Below are positions 23,323-34,020 of a stretch of DNA of 64,000 bases, in pieces; position 1 is the stretch's first letter, and every line of letters starts with the position of its first letter. This stretch comes from Pararge aegeria (Eukaryota; Arthropoda; Insecta; Lepidoptera; Nymphalidae). The notes beneath the pieces are model-generated. The model was given only the letters and a program-made list of their open reading frames with translations. It did not search any database and was not told the origin of the DNA. The stretch is taken from positions 12,194,921 through 12,258,920 of the forward strand of contig NC_053194.1 in assembly GCF_905163445.1 (NCBI RefSeq), in the 5' to 3' direction. Position numbers and translations under genes: made by a program.

Positions 23323-23626
23323 TAACGATAGTCATACAGAGGTAAGAAGAGAGGTAAGACGAACCTTCACTAGCTCTCAGTAGTAAGAGTCTCTATACAC
23401 TGGCGCGCGCTATCTGGAAGCCCCACCCAATATCTGTGACAACCTTGGTCTAAGCTAACAAAAATCGCGCAAAAATCCATCTCCCGTTAAAGTTGTTACA
23501 ACCCTTAAGGTTGTTGTCGGTTACTATCTTTCCGAAGCAACGGCTATCTATACGATGATGGCATTTAAAACTAGATTAAAGGCTTCAAACTTACTGTATA
23601 TCAGCTCATCTTTATACTTTGGTAGT

Positions 23627-23810
23627 ACCAAAAAAATAAATTAATATACTACGAAAATACCCACATCGCAATCTAGCCCCAAAGTAAACGTAGCTCGTGT
23701 TATAGGTACTAAGAGGACTGATGAATATTTTTATGAATAATATACAGATATACTTATAATTTACAGATAAATACCTAGACACTGAAATACATTTACGTTC
23801 ATTAGAGGTT
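23627..23810 (-). mobile_element. SINE-D, head lost
   Basis: Reverse-oriented SINE-D: 'atactacgaaaatacccaca', 'caatctagccccaaagtaaa', 'cgtagctcgtgttataggta', 'tgaatatttttatgaataat', 'acctagacactgaaata'. The tRNA-like head expected at the right is missing. Confidence 0.7.
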
Positions 23811-24367
23811 AACTCTGAATTCGACACCATGTTGGCAGACAAATACATAATGAATTACCCATTTATTAAGTTTTGTCATAATTGTTAAATTAAACTAACA
23901 TTAGCTGACTTATCTCAATTGAAATAAAAATATCGTTAGTAGACACTCGACTAAGCGTGACTTGATGTGATTTCATTTGGCATCCTTTTATGAAAATGCC
24001 AATTAAGAGAGAAATACGGAACCTCTGCGCAAGTATAGATTGATGATTTTTTAAATAGCTACTTATTTATAGAAGGTATCTTGAGCTTTTCAATCGGAAT
24101 TAGGTTTTTGGATCTTAAAATCATTGACATCGTAGGTACCGTTATGTAAAAGAAAGTTTTTCATAGATTACCAAAGTCATGCGTGCCTCGTATCACATTT
24201 TGACAAGACAGAGGTCCATAGTTTTACTTAGGTATAGTTTTATTTAATAGGCTTAATAGAGTTTGTCGTCTACTGTTTCTGCCGATTTGCCCCTTGCTAT
24301 TTACAAGATAAATTTTAGTGAGTGTGGCCATGAACTTTGAAATCTTATTCATGCTCCTAGTTTTTGT
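23811..24367. other. Nothing recognised
   Basis: AT-rich sequence between SINE-D and SINE-C. No gene or repeat recognised. Confidence 0.35.
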
Positions 24368-24650
24368 GACGACCCCCTGGGCGCCACGGTGAGCGGTTTG
24401 AATTTAAGTACTACGTCCCAGGTTCGATTCCCGGCAGGGGCAATGTAGGAATTTATAATGTCAAAAAAAATTCTGGTCTGGTCTGGAGGAAGGCTTTGGC
24501 CGTGGCTAGCTACCACTCTACCGACAAAGAAGTGTCGCTAAGCGATTTAGTGTTCTTGTGCGATGTCGCGTAGAAAGCGAAGACTTCTAGACTCCCTAAC
24601 AGGTTAGCCCGCTACCACCTTAGATGGGTCAATAGCATTATCAAATACAT
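24368..24650 (+). mobile_element. SINE-C, most complete copy
   Basis: A tRNA-like head 'ccctgggcgccacggtgagc' with box-B-like 'cccaggttcgattcccggca', then 'ggtctggtctggaggaaggc', 'tttggccgtggctagctacc', 'gtcgctaagcgatttagtgt' and 'aacaggttagcccgctacca'. The final tail is degraded. It is the best representative of the head-to-body structure: pol III promoter-like head plus a LINE-like tail shared with LINE-L. Confidence 0.8.
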
Positions 24651-25552
24651 AATAAAAATTTAAATTTCCTTGAGAGGTTTGTACAGCTCATTCTTCAGAA
24701 TATGAGTACTTATTACATAGCATAGTCGAAATTTTGCTTCACGATGTTTATACCTAGTCCGGATTACCCAAAAGCTGGTTCTATCTGGCAGTCATAATCT
24801 TTGCCGAAATAGGTATAATGTTACTCAACGATGCACGCTGCAATATAGCCTTATTAATGAACGACAAATAGAAATTTCGCATGCCTTTGTGCGCTTGTAT
24901 ATCAGTCAGTGTCGCTTATGATAAAATTGTTTCACCTTAGCTGTAGAGGTAGATATAATAAATAATAGGATGTAAATTTCGTATCGTTAGTAAACAAAAT
25001 AAAGAATATTATTATTAAGAATATTATTAAAAAACCTAACGATAATGTTCCTTTACCCAATCATTTATTTAATGAAAATTATCTGATTTATGTAACTGCA
25101 CTGTGAATTCAAATACACAGTAGGACTTCACTTACGATCATTATAGAGTACGTGTTTAATAAGTCAGTATAGAGCTGTTGGCTTATCATAGAATCTCATA
25201 ATAATCATTATAATTATATCTAGGTTCGAAAATGTCTTTTTGTTTTTATGTTTGTATATTTGTAAACATGGGTTAGAAATGTTCGGCTTAACAGCTGCAC
25301 TGTCTGGATAAACTTTGAAACATCTATAACTTACAGAATTTAAATACTTTTTTCGTGGAAATGCAGACGGCCAGTATTCACATGGAAATTTTAAAATTGC
25401 ACGGATTAATAGCTGAACTCGATGAAATTTCGCATACGTATAAATAGCATCCTGGAAGGGCACAATACACCTACTTGTTAATCCACCAAACAGTACGGAC
25501 AGGGTTGTAGTTACTTAACTTACGTGGATAAAGTCATAGTAACAGCTAGTGA
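24651..25552. other. Nothing recognised
   Basis: AT-rich with an AATATTATT-type simple run near 25003-25035. The 99-codon minus frame (25164-25463) has no recognised motif. Confidence 0.35.
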
Positions 25553-25712
25553 AACATACTAAAAGAGCAACTACTGAGTTTCTTGCCGGCTCTTCTCGGT
25601 AGAATCTGCTTTCCGAACCGGTGGTAGAGTCACTACAAACATACATACATACTTGACGTTTCAAAAGTGCTTATAAAGTAGGCCTACTGGAAATAAATGA
25701 ATTTGAATTTGA
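25553..25712 (+). mobile_element. LINE-J variant 3' end, young
   Basis: 'gcaactactgagtttcttgc', 'cggctcttctcggtagaatc', 'tgctttccgaaccggtggta', an ACAT simple run, 'cttgacgtttcaaaagtgct', 'aaagtaggcctactgg', then AAATAAATG and a GAATTT tail. Nearly the same sequence occurs inverted at 33661-33812, so both copies are young. No coding part. Confidence 0.7.
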
Positions 25713-28700
25713 ATACTTACTTTTAAGCTTATATAGGGAGAATAAACTGGCCATTAACTTTGGTTAAGTTAATTGAAATACCTACATTACCTTGTTTAAT
25801 TGTGAACTTTGATTCGCTTGTTATGATTTTATTGCAAGTTAGCGATGTAATAAATTATAAAAAAAAAACTATTTAAAGCCAATTTTTTTTGAGTTATGGT
25901 AAAAAGTAGCACTTAGAAATAAATGTTTAAAATCGAGATGAATTTTTATAGTAGCGAAATTCAAAATTCTCAATGAAAAAGCACGCTCTTTATCACTTGC
26001 ATCGGGGCGTTCATTACATTTAGCGCGTGTCGATTTATAACCTCAATTAGTCGTCCACGCGCTTCGGCCGACGACAACTGACAAATCGCCTTCGACTGCC
26101 GACTGTTGGATGTGGGTGGCACTTGCACTCATTATACTAGTCACCAGAGATGTAAATCGTTAGATATGTCCTCGCCTTAATTTGCTAGTAAAATCCTCTA
26201 TTTGGTCGAAAACTCGATCGATACACAGAAAGCGGCGTACCATCATTGAAATTCATCATCATGTTTTATGTTAACAAATTTAAATCAAATAATAAGTGAA
26301 ATGAAACTGAAATGAAAGCATTTAAAAAATCTCTTGAATGACGTTATTTTGCAACGTTTAAACGTATGTGAGTAATATTATTGGTCGATAAATCGATAGA
26401 TGCCTGTGACGTACCAACCACTTAATATCATCCAAGTTTAAGTCGTATGTGACTGCTGACTTTGCATTAGGATTCCACTTGCGGCCATTATGCCAGCAAG
26501 CAAAAATGTTTGGCCCTGTGGAAAATTATTCCTGTTGGACAAATTAGTTTGACTACTCAGTTGGACCAACCGGACATACCGGATATAAGGTTTAAATTAT
26601 TTAAATATACCTACAGGGAAATAGGTCGATAACTCGGTCGATATAGAACGTGCGGGGACTTTTGGCCGGCAGGCTGAGGACGAAATTCAGTAGTTACATC
26701 CTCAATGCCGCCAACCTGTGTTGTGAGCATTATGGATTGATGCGCAAAATTCTCTCTGTTCTTTAAAAGAGCTGGCTAACTTTTGTTGCATAATCAAGCA
26801 GTATCATCATCATTTATTATATTCAATTAAAAGGCGAGGCAAAAATAATAGCTGTTCTAAGTGAAAAACTTGACCTTACTCTCTCGGCCTCAGTTTTCGG
26901 TCATCCCTAAATATTGTGATAATGACAATTAAAGCCTAAACAATTGAATTTGTGCCGTGTAGACGAACCCAACTCTTAATTTATGTGTTCCATAACGCCT
27001 GTGCTAGACAGTCGGACATTCATAGTAATGTGATGAATATTAAAACACAAAAAAAAAATGGTGTAACTGTAAACTGTCCCTTACTTAGCAGTAGTCTCTG
27101 TTTAACATACTCATAGCTTTGTTTCTTTTAGTTGTACAAAGTACAGACAGTTGCGGTGTGAATAGCAATATTGTTTTGTATGTAATAACAATATTTGAAC
27201 GGCAGTGTTTATCTATTCGTTAAGTTGTTCAAACGGTGCACATCGTGTGGTAACGCACTCTTGCCTTTTATCGACGTTGTTTGAAATTTAACTCTAGAAC
27301 GTCCACACATAGAGTTGTATTTTGGAAACTCACAAGAACTGTACTTTCATCGCCGTTTCAAGTGTGACAATGAGCAATTCGAGTACAAATAAGTACGCCC
27401 CGTGAGTATCATATATAGCGTGCTTGACAGCGCATTTATGCATCAACTCCACTTGAATTTATTGGTTGCTTCATCCGAGTTAACAGCCAATGGGCATGTA
27501 CCAACAAATCTATTTTTATTTAATACTCCCTTTAGTCAACCTCCTTTATAATTTATAGAATTTATAATTTCTGTAGTTTCTAAACGTGTAACGTGTAGTC
27601 ATATCCAATATCAGCTTTTTAACGTTAGATAGTTTGTGTTAACTTTTAGTTTTATCATATTACTAACCAGTAATATAATAAAAAAAAAAAACGTCTAGGA
27701 CTGTTAAATCGACGACAAAAACCTGTACCTTCAGCTAAAGAACAGTCTTTGTTAAGAAAAAAACTCAGTCATACTATATTTTAACAATTTCCATTTAAAA
27801 TCCGACAATCTTAATCATTACATTTACTATACCGCATTTTACGGTATTTTATATATTTTTATATATCTTTTTTTATTTTTATATAAAACAGGGATTCATA
27901 GTTTGTTTAACTAAAGCCCCGTAATCCTGCTCATTAACTTATATTTTTCTATAACAAAACTCCTCTATCTAAGGGAAAAAATCTTAAAGTCAATTCTTAA
28001 AGTTAATGCCTCAGCCCCTTTTATTAATAAACGTGGTGTAGAGTTGAAGTCATGTTACGCAGCGTTTTGTCACGCTCTGACATTTGCAAGGTACTGTCAG
28101 TGGGAGTGTAACAAGACACTGAGTAACTATTCTTACGTTACGCCAAGTTTTAGATGAGTGTTACAAAATGTTTTAGTGTAGGTTTATCGGAAACTACGGT
28201 GCAGTCGGTAACGGTATGTCCAGTTACTTAGTCAGTAGACTGCGACAGTATTATATTTACTTCCTAATATTACAGATTATTGCCACCAATATGTTCCTGG
28301 TAAGTATAGCGCTGTATCAATATAAAGTAGCAAAACTACGGGGATCCATATCATCCATTTGAAACAAAACGTACGTCATAATGTTACCTATACATGTATA
28401 TATATATTCAATTCCATACGGATAAACCATGGTCTGAAGCCCATCTGCCACCATAAAAAGTATGAATTTGATTATTTCGGAAAACTTTGAGCGTAAAGTT
28501 CATACCTTCTCCTGTTTCATATTTTTATGCGCAGCAAATTTGGGATAGACCTTTAAATTTTTTAAATATCGATTCGTTAAAAGAAAAACCAAACCAGTGC
28601 CAGTAAATCGTGGACAGCTAATGTGGCATAAAAACCAAAAGGTTATCAGGAACACAAGGAAAAACGCATATACGCACAGAAAAATCAAGCAACGACAAAC

Positions 28701-29384
28701 GTATACTGAAGAGCGTAATGATAATTCAATTTGTACGATTCGCCTAATGGTTTTTTGATCAAACAGGAAAGGATACCGTCAAGCGTGCTCACTGCTCGGC
28801 GAATTGATATAAATCGCCCGAGCTCTATCCATCTTCTTTAACTCTATCGATTGTGCGTCGGTAATGGCCGTGTGACATATCCGTCTTTATTGGTTCAGAG
28901 AAATGTACTTACTTCTATATTAAAAAAGAAAGCAAAACGCTTCTCCATACTAATATTAAAGTGTATTTCGTCATGACTTTAAGCAATTACCTACTTACGT
29001 ATCTATTGAAGCCGTTTTAAATAAGTTGGTTTTGCTGAAAACTAGTCGTAATTTCGTTTTTATTATGCAGCTATACTGAGCCAGCTGTCATACATTTTTA
29101 TTTTAATCGAATTTATGACACAAATTTATCATATAACACACATGTGTGATAATAAAGTATTTCATTTTTTAGTAATCTGTGTAACATTGAGAAAAAAAAT
29201 ATAAATTATTTGATTTGTCTACAAGAAAAGTATTATTAAATGCAATAAAACTAACAAAACCGTCAGATTTCAATATACTAGACTAGATATGCGTTTGTTT
29301 GCTTGCATATAATACGTACTATGCTTGTTTCTTATGTTAGGTTTTCTTCAAAAACCTGTTATATAATCTTCACCTAATAGTCGC
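25713..29384. other. Long unassigned stretch with CpG-richer patches
   Basis: 3.7 kb with no recognised TE or gene, the longest such stretch in the window. Bases 25985-26115 are CpG-richer ('ccacgcgcttcggccgacga'). Three dyad-like sites containing CGATA or CGAT pairs lie at 26202-26224, 26382-26404 and 26622-26646 (listed separately). No TATA box, start codon and splice pattern can be joined into a gene model; a regulatory or non-coding transcript function is possible but unproven. Confidence 0.35.
26202..26646. promoter_or_regulatory. Three clustered CGAT/CGATA dyads (candidate)
   Basis: Three similar motifs: 'ggtcgaaaactcgatcgata' (26202), 'ggtcgataaatcgatagatg' (26382) and 'ggtcgataactcggtcgata' (26626). 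CGATA and TATCGAT are known binding cores of the insect factors BEAF-32 and DREF; that these sites are used here is inference. The shared 'ggtcga...ctcg.tcgata' layout suggests either a regulatory cluster or remains of a short repeat. Confidence 0.3.
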
Positions 29385-29620
29385 TGGTTAGAACGTTCAA
29401 CTACAGGTCACGAGGTCCTGGGTTCAAATCACATCTTCAGCTAAAAGTTCTAAGGCACTTATTGAGTTTTTCTGTTAAATAGTTTTCAGCACCAGTCTGG
29501 AGTAAGGCAATCGGCGGATCCCCCGTGCTTCAGAAAGTACGTTATAACTTAGTAGTATACTTACTTGTGATAATAGTCTTCAAAATACACCAACCCCAAT
29601 TGAAGCAGCTTGCCAGGTTT
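29385..29620 (+). mobile_element. SINE-B, interrupted at 3' side
   Basis: The tRNA-like head has a box-B-like 'cctgggttcaaatcacatct'. The body 'ggaatcggcggatcccccgt'-like region is present as 'caatcggcggatcccccgtg', then 'cttcagaaagtacgtta', and 'caccaaccccaattgaagca', which match the tails at 33.9 and 58.8 kb. It stops where a minus-strand LINE-L tail begins. Confidence 0.6.
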
Positions 29621-29628
29621 TTTTTTTA

Positions 29629-29960
29629 TATATAGACTAGCGCTTGACTGCAATCACACCTGATCGTAAGTGGTGATGTAGCCTAAGATGGCGCACTTAG
29701 CCTAAATATGCCTATTCCCTTGATTTGAAGGTACCTAGAATATAGGTATCGGGGAAGACGGAAAATGGAAGGGCATTCCAGACTTGTGGTGAGTATTACG
29801 TGTTGATGGTATTTCAACTACGTGACGGTGCAGATTCTTTCGGTACCTCGCAGTTCGATGGCAGAAAGGAGTCTTACCAAATCCAATAGCTCCTCCGAAA
29901 TGTATCTTCGTTGCTCGAATACCGTCTATCCTATAAAAGAGGAGGCATGTTCCCAAGATT
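29629..29960 (-). mobile_element. LINE-L 3' end with ORF remnant
   Basis: The T-run at the left is the reverse of a poly-A tail. The adjoining 'gcgcttgactgcaatcacac' and 'gtgatgtagcctaagatggc' are, in reverse complement, nearly the SINE-C tail. Further right, the minus frame 29735-29956 reads 'HRTARYRKNLHRHVVEIPST' then 'RNTHHKSGMPFHFPSS', resembling the basic, proline-containing C-terminus of LINE ORF2 proteins. Catalytic domains are absent, so it is a 5'-truncated dead copy. Confidence 0.55.
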
Positions 29961-30039
29961 AGTACTCGATCTATCAGATACTATCAGAGTCGATTAAGGG
30001 TTATTAATCTGTCCAAATTTAGTCCTAGCTCTTCTATTA

Positions 30040-30186
30040 AGACCGAATGGCGCAGTCGGCAGCGACCCTGCTTTAAGAGTCCAAGGCCGGGGTTTCGATT
30101 CCCACAACTGGAAAATGATTATGTGATGAACATGAATGTTTTTTATGTCTGGGTGTTTATCTGTATATGATAAGTATTTATGTATA
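30040..30186 (+). mobile_element. SINE-D, 5' half
   Basis: tRNA-like head: 'gaccgaatggcgcagtcggc', 'agcgaccctgctttaagagt', box-B-like 'ggggtttcgattcccacaac', followed by 'tctgggtgtttatctgtata'. It is cut at 30186 by the Helitron; the remainder continues at 30539. The head is a degenerate tRNA relative, not a functional tRNA gene: no proper cloverleaf. Confidence 0.8.
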
Positions 30187-30538
30187 TCTATATATATAAA
30201 AGAGAAAGTGTGTGGGTATGTTCCGTATAGGCTCCGAAACGGCTCGACCGATTTATATAAAACTTTCAGGCAATCTCCGGATTGACCTGCAAGTAATCCT
30301 GTGAAGTTTGGTGACGATCGGAGCACTCCTATTTTTGATCTGTCAAACTGTCAAATACAGCTTTTATTTACATGGGTGTAGATAATGATCTTCACCCATT
30401 CGAGAAGAGAATGAATACGGAGAGAAATAAACGATTTAATATATTATGAGACTTATATTAAAAATTTAATGATGTAAGTTTATTGTTTAAATAAAATAAA
30501 GCAAAATCTAGCCCGGCGAAGCGGGCTGGGTACGCTAG
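30187..30538 (+). mobile_element. Complete 352-bp non-autonomous Helitron
   Basis: Begins TC and ends CTAG, flanked by A and T. A stem AGCCCG (30510-30515) with CGGGCT (30522-30527) lies seven bases before CTAG, which is the standard Helitron 3' structure. The left end 'tctatatatataaaagagaa' is followed by 'gctccgaaacggctcgaccg'. Removing 30187-30538 restores an unbroken SINE-D ('atgtatattattcataaaaa'), so both borders are fixed by the host element. No coding sequence; it would need Rep/helicase from an autonomous Helitron elsewhere. Confidence 0.85.
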
Positions 30539-30645
30539 TTATTCATAAAAATATTCATCAGTCATCTTAGTACCCATAACACAAGCTACGCTTACTTTGG
30601 GGCTAGATGGCGATGTGTGTATTGTCGTAGTATATTAGTATATAT
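30539..30645 (+). mobile_element. SINE-D, 3' half
   Basis: Continuation of the split SINE-D: 'ttattcataaaaatattcat', 'cttagtacccataacacaag', 'ctacgcttactttggggcta', 'gatggcgatgtgtgtattgt'. It ends near 'cgtagtatatt'. Confidence 0.8.
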
Positions 30646-31177
30646 TAAAGAGAACTCACTAGTCATGAGCCTATCAGAAAGCTTAATGGCGGTACAGCTT
30701 TGGTCTTATAAAAATGTGGCCAATCTTCATAGCTAAGAATTCTTGTAATATATTCCACTTATCTAAATGAAAACAAGTAAATAAGTATTAATGGAAACGA
30801 TGCAAAATGCCTTTCGCAAAGATAAGCTAAATAGCGGCTTTGACGTACCTCAAAGGAGTAGAAACTGATTTTATCTGGGAAATTGTCAATCCTATTAGTA
30901 AGCTTATAAAAATAGTTTAAGATTATAAGTGTGGAGTACCTCTACAATTAATGTTACTATGTAACTAAGGTATGGTAATAGTGGAAATAGGTTCTTACTT
31001 TATCTATGGTCAATTTAACTGTAATGTAGGAATCCCTTAAATCGTAGAATATATTAGTTCACCTGTTACTAAGTAAACGTTACGTTGGAATTTCCATGAT
31101 ATCATAGTTATTATTATGCTGTACAGGAATAACAGTTTTTAAAACATTAGGTGACTTAGTGATCTATTTTATTGAAC
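30646..31177. other. Nothing recognised
   Basis: AT-rich spacer between two SINE-D copies; no element or gene recognised. Confidence 0.35.
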
Positions 31178-31452
31178 TTTTTTTTTTTTTAATAAATAAA
31201 TATACTACGACAATACACACATCGCCATCTAGCCCCAAAGTAAGCGTAGCTTGTGTAATGGGTGCTAAGATGACTTATGAATATTTTTTTTTTATGAATA
31301 ATATACATAAATACTTATAAAATACATATAAACACCCAGACACTGAAAAACAATCCTGTTCAACACACAAACATTTTCCAGTTGTGGGAATCGATCCCAC
31401 GGCCTTTGACATAAAGCAGGGTCGCTGCCCACTGCGCCAATCGGCCGTCAAA
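31178..31452 (-). mobile_element. SINE-D, full length
   Basis: Reverse-oriented complete copy. From the right: head 'gacggccgattggcgcagtg' and 'ggcagcgaccctgctttatg' in reverse complement, box-B-like 'ggatcgattcccac', the body with 'cactgaaaaaca', and the 3' part 'catcgccatctagccccaaa' and an AAAT tail. It is embedded in a minus-strand HEL-2, whose remains start right after the head. Confidence 0.8.
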
Positions 31453-31624
31453 CTTTGTAGCGAGGATCAGTTTTTTTTTATGAATGTTATATTTTAATAC
31501 TTATTATCCTATTCCGGTGTAAGAGGAATCCAAAAAATTAAATATCATAAAAATCGGTCTAGCCGTTCTTGAGTTATTAATGGTGTAACTAACACAACTT
31601 TCTGTTATATATACGAGTACCTAT
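31453..31624 (-). mobile_element. HEL-2 Helitron remnant
   Basis: The reverse complement reads 'aactcaagaacggctagacc', 'ccggaataggataataagta' and 'aacattcataaaaaa', matching the units at 10979-11339. Its right terminus (left side here) ends at 'acaaagtt', before the expected CTAG, exactly where SINE-D begins; the SINE probably inserted into it or replaced its end. Confidence 0.65.
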
Positions 31625-31803
31625 AGATTAAAAAAATTATCCACAGATATTTGCATCAATCTGAATTATAATTTAATTTCCCATGATTGTACAAAGTACA
31701 TCAGTGTTTGCCTATTTTTTTGGCTTATACATATAGACATTTGATGATCGTGTTTATTTAAGTTTGGTTCACATTAATTTGACCATAGTAAACATAACGT
31801 GAT

Positions 31804-32072
31804 GGAAGCGGTGATAGCGCAGTGGGTGGAAGTTGACTTCACTTTCAAGGGGGCCGAGTTCGAATCTCAGCACGCTCTCACGCCTCTAACTTTTCTAAGT
31901 TATGTGCGTTATAAGCAATTAAAATATCACTAGCTTCAACGGTGAAGAGAGTTCTCCTTAATATTCTCAAAGGCATGTGAAATCCACCAATCCGCACTAG
32001 GCCAGCGTGGCCGACCTAGACCCTTAGAGCCATGTAATAGGTCGGTAATGGATTGATATGATGATATGATAA
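31804..32072 (+). mobile_element. SINE-A, full length
   Basis: The clearest SINE-A head: 'agcggtgatagcgcagtggg' (box A like) and 'gccgagttcgaatctcagca' (box B like), typical of a pol III tRNA-derived promoter. Then 'gttataagcaattaaaatat', 'tcactagcttcaacggtgaa', 'aatccgcactaggccagcgt', and the end 'ggtaatggattgatatgatg'. The 3' end resembles the RTE 3' end. Confidence 0.8.
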
Positions 32073-32292
32073 GACTGTATATTTGCAGTTACTGTGACTT
32101 GATGGTGATGACACGTAAACTCGTACCTAATCGTAAAAGTAAAGGTAAGATTTAAACGCACCGAAGGCCAAAAATCAGATAGTTTCACTAAAAAAATATG
32201 TTAGATCCACTTTTTTTTGCTCTTTTGTATAATTATTAACTACATAAACCATTCATTGCATTGATACAAATTTGTATAATTTTGAATCCCAG

Positions 32293-32490
32293 GAAGGAAT
32301 TTACCCGGCTAAGTTTGATGTGGGCTCTTCTTAGACCAAGGCGCGTTTGGAACCCTCGTAGTTTTGGGTTTAAGTTGGCGAACGAAGTTATCACCATTCC
32401 CTTACAATTATGTAAACATGTATGTATGAACGCTTCATAAGTGCCTGTGATAGGCCTACATGAATAAAGAAATTTAGAATTTGAATTTGG
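32293..32490 (+). mobile_element. LINE-J 3' UTR copy
   Basis: 'acccggctaagtttgatgtg', 'ggctcttcttagaccaaggc', 'gcgtttggaaccctcgtagt', 'ggcgaacgaagttatcacca', 'gtgataggcctacatgaata' and a final AATAAAG with a TTTGAATTTG tail. Almost the same as 48.39-48.57 kb. No coding part. Confidence 0.65.
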
Positions 32491-32494
32491 AAAA

Positions 32495-32655
32495 CATCGT
32501 GAGTAAACCTGCCCGGCTGAGAGTTCTCTATGTTCTTAAAATTGTATTGAGTCTACGAATTGGGTGCCAGAGGCCAGCGTGATGACATGGCCAAAACCCT
32601 TCACATTCTTAGTCGAAACTTGATTTGGGGGTTGATAATAATGATATATCTGAAT
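32495..32655 (+). mobile_element. SINE-A 3' half, decayed
   Basis: 'ggaaaacatcgtgagtaaac', 'ggctgagagttctctatgtt', 'ccagaggccagcgtgatgac' and a 'gggggttgataataatgata' end match the 3' half of SINE-A. It starts immediately after the LINE-J tail, so one likely inserted next to the other. Confidence 0.6.
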
Positions 32656-33660
32656 ACTTCCCCTAGATTTACGAGGCTTGATAATTAACGTGTTTTCCTA
32701 TAAAAATAAACACAAGTCATTTAGCAATTTATCGAGTAGTTACCGACTCTTAAGTAAATCCAACAAATCAGATATGCGGCGGCGTGGAAGCGAGCGGTTG
32801 GTAATCTATGGCCTGATCAAATTAACTTATGCGCTCGTACTACGCTTTATTTGAGGATAATGAGTGGTAATAACTGACTAGAAAACGTCTTGTATAGTTG
32901 GCATACAAAAACCATAATTAAAACATAAAACTGATAAGCAAAATACTTCTTACGTTAGATTGAGCCGTAAAGATTTAACTTAGATATATATTAACTACCG
33001 TTATTATTAGAATAAAGTTTGAATTATGGCATGGCTGATGTAACTAAACTATCTTTATAAGTAAACATAGATTTCTCGTTTTTGATTGAGCATAATACAC
33101 GTGATGGACAAATCGACCTCAATATCTACTACAAAAAGAACAAAATACTTTTGTTATTTTACTTACGTAAGAACTTTTAGCCCTACTTTAATCTTAGCGT
33201 AATATTAAACTCAAAAAAGCCACAAACAATATTGCAGCTATTTATAGTAATGTGACATATCGCGCATCGTGCAAACGAGCCTAAGGATCCTGGATATGCT
33301 TGAGGCAAATCACAATGAAAACTAAATTAATTGACGGCGTGACAAAAATAAGATTTATGTTGCCCGCGCACAATTAATATTATTCACAATATAAATATTG
33401 AAAATACTTTTTACCAATACTTAAAATCTAAGGCAATATTATTGAAAATATGCAGAATATTAAGAATAAAATTGATGGGAGCCTTTGAATTTATAGTTAA
33501 TAACTGTTTCTTTTTAATGTTTTTTCTTTCTTGTATTATAATGATTATAGGTCAATGAAGCTTATCCAACCATGTGACAGCTTGGTAAGGGAGATCAAAT
33601 ATGTTTTGAACGATCTCTGGTATTAGTAGATGGGGCAAAGCTGAATATTCAGAAAAAAAA
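32656..33660. other. Nothing recognised
   Basis: About 1 kb of AT-rich sequence without an identified feature. Confidence 0.35.
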
Positions 33661-33812
33661 AATTCAAATTCATTTATTTCAAGTAGGCCTACTTTATAAG
33701 CACTTTTGAAACGTCAAGTATGTATGTTTGTGTTACTCTACCACCGGTTCGGAAAGCAGATTCTACCGAGAAGAGCCGGCAAGAAACTCAGTAGTTGCTC
33801 TTTTCCAACATC
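33661..33812 (-). mobile_element. LINE-J variant 3' end, young
   Basis: Reverse-oriented: an AATTCAAATTCA tail, then 'aagtaggcctactttataag', 'cacttttgaaacgtcaagta', 'accaccggttcggaaagcag' and 'gccggcaagaaactcagtag'. It differs from the plus copy at 25.6 kb at only a few positions plus the length of the ACAT run. Confidence 0.7.
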
Positions 33813-33889
33813 AACATTTTATTATGCTCCAACGTCGGTTCTTCCTTGCCACACTGGAAGGTAGGGAAAGATTTCCAATCCCACTCGTG

Positions 33890-34020
33890 TAGAAGGCATT
33901 AGCAGTATAGGCCCTGTTCTTAACTTGTTTAGTAGACACCATACATGACCCACCAACCCGCATTGGAGCAGCGCGGTTTGTTTATACTCTAAAACCGTCT
34001 CTCCTAAATTCATAGGTTGC
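33890..34020 (+). mobile_element. SINE-B 3' part
   Basis: 'cccaccaacccgcattggag', 'cagcgcggtttgtttatact' and 'ctaaaaccgtctctcctaaa' match the copy at 58.9 kb. The surrounding short frames (33822-34130 minus, 34017-34256 plus) are incidental. Confidence 0.55.

Noticed and set aside
30040..30115. tRNA-gene-like sequence with box A and box B
   Set aside because: It is the head of SINE-D, repeated at 31.4 and 49.8 kb with degenerate arms; the same applies to the heads of SINE-A, B and C. None folds as a proper tRNA with matching acceptor stems by eye.
29994..30326. 110-codon minus frame
   Set aside because: It runs across the SINE-D head and the Helitron on the opposite strand; pure overlap with repeats.
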